Assembly: GCF_001954275.1 (NCBI RefSeq)
Contig: NZ_MBEU01000066.1
Coordinates: forward strand, 21,526 to 85,525
Reading direction: 5' to 3'
Source of the DNA: Mycobacterium sp. IS-836
Lineage (GTDB): Bacteria; Actinomycetota; Actinomycetes; Mycobacteriales; Mycobacteriaceae
DNA length: 64,000 bases
Part shown: positions 61,318 through 64,000 of the stretch, one piece after another
Position numbering within the stretch: position 1 is the stretch's first letter
Layout: each line of letters opens with the position of its first letter
Made by a program: the position numbers and the translations under genes
Notes under the pieces: model-generated
What the model was told of the DNA's origin: nothing
The model's input: only the letters and a program-made list of their open reading frames with translations
Database searches by the model: none

Positions 61318-61404
61318 GTGCAGTACAGCGTCCTGGTCAACACCGCCACCGCGTGTCTTTGCGCGGCAGGTGCGTGTTGTTGCCGCGCACTTTGCCGCGC
61401 CTGA
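61318..61404 (+). CDS. Leaderless cysteine-rich 28-residue ORF, probable cysteine-responsive attenuator leader
   Basis: GTG to TGA, 28 residues, six of them Cys. The start reads VQYSVLVNTATACLCAAG; three Cys codons in a row follow, then one more near the end. It lies 51 bases before the ROK gene. The -10 at 61306 makes it leaderless. Leaderless polycysteine ORFs are known in mycobacteria as cysteine-sensing attenuators: slow reading of Cys codons at low cysteine alters downstream folding and expression. Downstream mshA starts synthesis of mycothiol, the cysteine-containing thiol, which fits. Assignment to this class is inference from sequence and place. Confidence 0.75.
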   Translation: MQYSVLVNTATACLCAAGACCCRALCRA

Positions 61405-61455
61405 CTCCCCGGCGTGGCCGAAGACCGGCCCTCAGTACTCAACCAAAGGACGCTC

Positions 61456-62763
61456 GTGCGCACGACCAGTCTCACTCACACCCATCATTCGCCCGGCCGC
61501 AAAGGCCATCTGCGGTTGCACCGCCAGATCCTGCCGCCGGCCTTGCACATCTCCGACTCGGCGGCGGCGTCCGTCTTCCGCGCGGTGCGGTTGCGCGGGC
61601 CCGTCGGACGCGACGTCATCGCCGCGGTCACATCCCTGAGCATCGCGACGGTTAACCGCCAGGTCATCGCGCTGCTCGCGGCCGGCCTGCTGCGGGAGCG
61701 TGCCGACCTCGCGGTCTCCGGCGCGATCGGACGCCCGCGGGTGCCCGTCGAGATCAACCATGAGCCGTTCGTGACGCTCGGCATCCACATCGGCGCGCGC
61801 ACCACCAGCATCGTCGCCACCGATCTCTTCGGCCGCACGCTGGACACCGTCGAGACCCCGACACCGCTCAGCCCGCCCGGACCCGCGCTCGCCTCGCTCG
61901 CCGAAAGCGCGACCCGCTACATGAGGCGCTGGCACCGGCGCCGCCTGCTGTGGGTGGGCGTGGCGATCGGTGGCACCGTCGACGGCGCCACCGGCCACGT
62001 CGACCACCCGCGGCTGGGCTGGCGGCAAGCGCCGGTCGGATCGGTGCTGGCCGACGCGCTGGGCCTGCCGGTTTCGGTGGCCTCCCACGTCGACGCGATG
62101 GCCGGGGCCGAGCTGCTGCTCGGCATGCGGCGGTTCGCGCCGAGCTCGCCGACCAGCCTGTACATCTACGCCCGCGAGACGGTTGGCTATGCGCTGGTGA
62201 TCGGCGGGCGCGTGCACTGCCCGGCCAGCGGCCCCGGCACCATCGCCGGCCTGCCCGCGTACTCGGAGCTGCTCGGCGGCACCGGGCAGCTGGAATCGAC
62301 CGTCAGCGACGAGGCCGTGCTGGCCGCCGCCCGCCGGCTTCGGATCCTGCCCGCCGCCCCGGTGAACCGCGCGAACGGCGCCGTCACCGCGATGACCGAC
62401 CTGGTGCGGGTGGCCCGCGCTGGGAACGAGCAGGCCAAAGAGCTGCTCGCGGAACGCGCCCGGGTGCTCGGCGAGGCCGTCGCACTGCTGCGTGACGTGC
62501 TCAACCCCGACGAGCTGGTGGTCGGCGGCCAGGGGTTCACCGAGTATCCCGAGGCCATGGGCCAGGTGGAAGAGGCGTTCGCCGCGCGCTCGGTGCTGCC
62601 CCCGCGCGATATCCGGGTCACGGCGTTCGGCAACCGGGTCCAGGAGGCCGGGGCCGGGATCGTGTCGCTGGGCGGGCTGTACGCCGATCCGCTGGGCGCG
62701 ATGCGCCGCGCCGGCGCGCTGGCCGCCCGGGCGGATGTCGAACCGGACGAGTCTTCCGCTTAG
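61456..62763 (+). CDS. ROK-family protein with N-terminal winged helix (Rv0485-like)
   Basis: 435 residues from the GTG at 61456, which has AAAGGA six bases upstream; a GTG at 61414 is possible but without such a site. The N-terminal winged helix is LRGPVGRDVIAAVTSLSIATVNRQVIALLAAGLLRERADLA. The ROK domain follows: VTLGIHIGARTTSIVATDLFGR and VGVAIGGTVDGATG (the DxGxT-like ATP motif is weak). The usual zinc Cys cluster is absent, so it is probably a regulator, not a kinase. Rv0485 has been linked to control of a PE/PPE pair. mshA starts 52 bases after it. Confidence 0.92.
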   Translation: MRTTSLTHTHHSPGRKGHLRLHRQILPPALHISDSAAASVFRAVRLRGPVGRDVIAAVTSLSIATVNRQVIALLAAGLLRERADLAVSGAIGRPRVPVEINHEPFVTLGIHIGARTTSIVATDLFGRTLDTVETPTPLSPPGPALASLAESATRYMRRWHRRRLLWVGVAIGGTVDGATGHVDHPRLGWRQAPVGSVLADALGLPVSVASHVDAMAGAELLLGMRRFAPSSPTSLYIYARETVGYALVIGGRVHCPASGPGTIAGLPAYSELLGGTGQLESTVSDEAVLAAARRLRILPAAPVNRANGAVTAMTDLVRVARAGNEQAKELLAERARVLGEAVALLRDVLNPDELVVGGQGFTEYPEAMGQVEEAFAARSVLPPRDIRVTAFGNRVQEAGAGIVSLGGLYADPLGAMRRAGALAARADVEPDESSA

Positions 62764-62815
62764 CGCGAACAGCGCCCTCGGGTGGGGTCGGGGCCCGTCC
62801 TGTAAAGATGACAGT

Positions 62816-64000
62816 GTGCGGCACGATGACGTCTTCCGGCTGAACGACCCGCGCCGCATTGCGGTGTTGGCGGTCCACACCTCACCACTGGCCCAGCCGG
62901 GAACCGGCGATGCGGGCGGCATGAACGTCTACGTGCTGCAAACGGCGCTGCACCTGGCCCGTCGGGGCATCGAGGTGGAGATCTTCACCCGGGCCACCGC
63001 ATCCGCCGATCCGCCGGTCGAGCGGGTCGCGCCCGGTGTGCTGGTGCGCAACGTCGTGGCCGGGCCGTTCGAGGGCTTGGACAAATACGACCTGCCCACC
63101 CAGCTGTGCGCGTTCGCGGCGGGGGTGCTGCGCGCCGAGGCATCCCACGAACCGGGCCACTACGACATCGTGCATTCGCACTACTGGCTGTCCGGTCAGG
63201 TCGGCTGGCTGGCCCGCGACCGCTGGGCGGTTCCGCTGGTGCATACCGCGCACACGCTGGCCGCGGTGAAGAACGCGGCACTGGCCGACGGTGATGCGCC
63301 CGAGCCGCCGCTGCGCACGGTGGGGGAGCAGCAGGTGGTCGACGAGGCGGACCGGCTGATCGTCAACACCGATGATGAAGCGAGGCAATTGATTTCGATC
63401 CACCGCGCCGATCCCGCGAGCATCGACGTGGTGCATCCGGGTGTGGACCTGGACGTGTTCCATCCGGGTGATCGCCGGGCGGCCCGCGCGGCACTGGGGC
63501 TCCCGCTCGACGAGGACATCGTGGCCTTCGTCGGCCGGATCCAGCCGCTGAAGGCGCCCGACATCGTGTTGCGGGCCGCCGCCAAACTGCCCGGCGTGCG
63601 CATCGTGGTCGCCGGCGGACCGTCGGGGACCGGGCTGGCGTCTCCAGACGGGCTGGTCCGTCTCGCAGACGAATTGGGCATCGCGGCGCGGGTGACATTC
63701 CTGCCGCCGCAGTCCCGGGCGAATCTGGCCACCCTGTTCCAGGCTGCCGATCTCGTTGCGGTGCCGAGCTATTCGGAGTCGTTCGGCTTGGTCGCCGTCG
63801 ATGGCCGCCGCCCAGCGGTCGACGTCGTGGCCGGACACCAGGGCGCCGGTGACCCCGTCGCGCACCGCCACCGGCAATCCGCCGACCGCTGCCGCCACGA
63901 CCGGCGTCTCGCAGGCCTGCGCTTCGACGGCGACCAAGCCGAACGACTCCGAATAGCTCGGCACCGCAACGAGATCGGCAGCCTGGAACAGGGTCGCCGC
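62816..64000 (+). CDS. mshA: D-inositol-3-phosphate glycosyltransferase MshA, interrupted by an inverted segment
   Basis: First enzyme of mycothiol synthesis, joining GlcNAc from UDP-GlcNAc to inositol-3-phosphate. From the GTG at 62816 the protein is normal up to the codons for SESFGLVAV (about 63801, ~328 residues): HTSPLAQPGTGDAGGMNVYV, HSHYWLSGQVGW, VGRIQPLKAPD are all present. The expected continuation (E-AQAC-TPVVAAAVGGLPVAVRDG) is then found only on the opposite strand, between 63802 and 63926. The plus-strand frame stays open to the window end but gives unrelated residues. The catalytic C-terminal part, with the conserved Glu pair, is therefore not formed as sequenced. Confidence 0.9.
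   Translation, partial: MRHDDVFRLNDPRRIAVLAVHTSPLAQPGTGDAGGMNVYVLQTALHLARRGIEVEIFTRATASADPPVERVAPGVLVRNVVAGPFEGLDKYDLPTQLCAFAAGVLRAEASHEPGHYDIVHSHYWLSGQVGWLARDRWAVPLVHTAHTLAAVKNAALADGDAPEPPLRTVGEQQVVDEADRLIVNTDDEARQLISIHRADPASIDVVHPGVDLDVFHPGDRRAARAALGLPLDEDIVAFVGRIQPLKAPDIVLRAAAKLPGVRIVVAGGPSGTGLASPDGLVRLADELGIAARVTFLPPQSRANLATLFQAADLVAVPSYSESFGLVAVDGRRPAVDVVAGHQGAGDPVAHRHRQSADRCRHDRRLAGLRFDGDQAERLRIARHRNEIGSLEQGRR
63731..63801 (+). repeat. Left arm of a 71-bp perfect inverted repeat inside mshA
   Basis: Bases 63731-63801 are repeated exactly, in reverse complement, at 63924-63994. One mismatch lies outside (63730/63995), then three matches, then divergence. The 122 bases between are the reverse complement of what should follow this arm in mshA. 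Confidence 0.97.
63924..63994 (-). repeat. Right arm of the 71-bp inverted repeat (reversed mshA segment)
   Basis: Exact reverse complement of 63731-63801. Read on the minus strand it goes straight on into the 122-base spacer as intact mshA codons (SESFGLVAVEAQACETPVV, then AVGGLPVAVRDG and HDVDRWAAAID). So a ~200-base piece of mshA is present in reverse orientation, ending at the window edge. Confidence 0.97.

Noticed and set aside
62882..63964. A 360-codon minus-strand gene beginning with MshA-like residues
   Set aside because: Its first ~57 residues are the inverted mshA piece; the rest is antisense to mshA and has no gene features.

Overview
The window is a continuous stretch of a high-GC mycobacterial chromosome. 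From gene content and order it is the equivalent of the Mycobacterium tuberculosis Rv0433-Rv0486 interval (glutamate-cysteine ligase-like gene through pssA/psd/moeA2, groEL2, sigK/rskA, mmpS4/mmpL4, lpdC, ramB, icl1, fadB2, umaA, hbhA, deoC, murB, an L,D-transpeptidase and mshA). A PPE protein, the SigK locus, mycolate-type methyltransferases, HbhA and mycothiol synthesis all point to Mycobacterium. The species cannot be named from the sequence alone. Gene assignments rest on my recollection of the M. tuberculosis proteins and on visible motifs; no search was run.

Left part (1-13.8 kb): the end of an Rv0433-like gene, a Lon-N-domain protein and a crotonase. Then comes a block I do not place in the M. 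tuberculosis order: an SDR and two SRPBCC-like proteins, divergent from a TetR gene. It is followed by a tightly coupled minus-strand run (Cdc48-like ATPase, pssA, psd, then moeA2), a glyoxalase-fold protein with a Baeyer-Villiger-type flavin monooxygenase, a cupin, an SDR and another TetR.

Middle (13.8-45 kb): groEL2 with two CIRCE elements; a PPE gene without the MPTR repeats; a D-aminoacylase-like hydrolase; the SigK/RskA operon with four lipid-modification genes and a SigK-like promoter; and a TetR-mmpS4-mmpL4 operon preceded by a tandem 22-bp repeat. An Rv0455c-like secreted protein lies close to mmpS4/mmpL4. In M. tuberculosis both MmpS4/L4 and Rv0455c serve siderophore export. Between and around them are accessory pairs: PaaX/Rieske oxygenase, and methyltransferase/MarR with a perfect dyad between. 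Then follow a prolyl oligopeptidase, an aldehyde dehydrogenase with a DUF779 partner, small membrane proteins, an ArsR/NTF2-like pair, lpdC and ramB.

Right part (45-64 kb): a thioesterase, icl1, fadB2 and umaA. A UbiA-family prenyltransferase follows where M. tuberculosis has pcaA. Then come a TetR (Rv0472c-like), DUF445, an XRE regulator with a perfect 12-4-12 dyad, and hbhA followed by two strong related hairpins. Small membrane/secreted proteins, deoC, a LmeA-like protein, nitrilase, DUF2505, murB, lprQ/ldt and an SDR lead to a leaderless six-cysteine small ORF in front of the ROK-mshA genes.

The right edge is abnormal. mshA runs normally to about 63801, then its own next ~120 bp appear inverted, followed by an inverted copy of the preceding 71 bp. 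mshA is therefore broken here, either by an assembly/library fold-back or by a real inverted duplication. Many gene pairs overlap by ATGA, GTGA or TTGA, so translational coupling is the rule in this region. No tRNA, rRNA, insertion sequence or CRISPR array is visible, and no gene-free stretch exceeds 300 bases.
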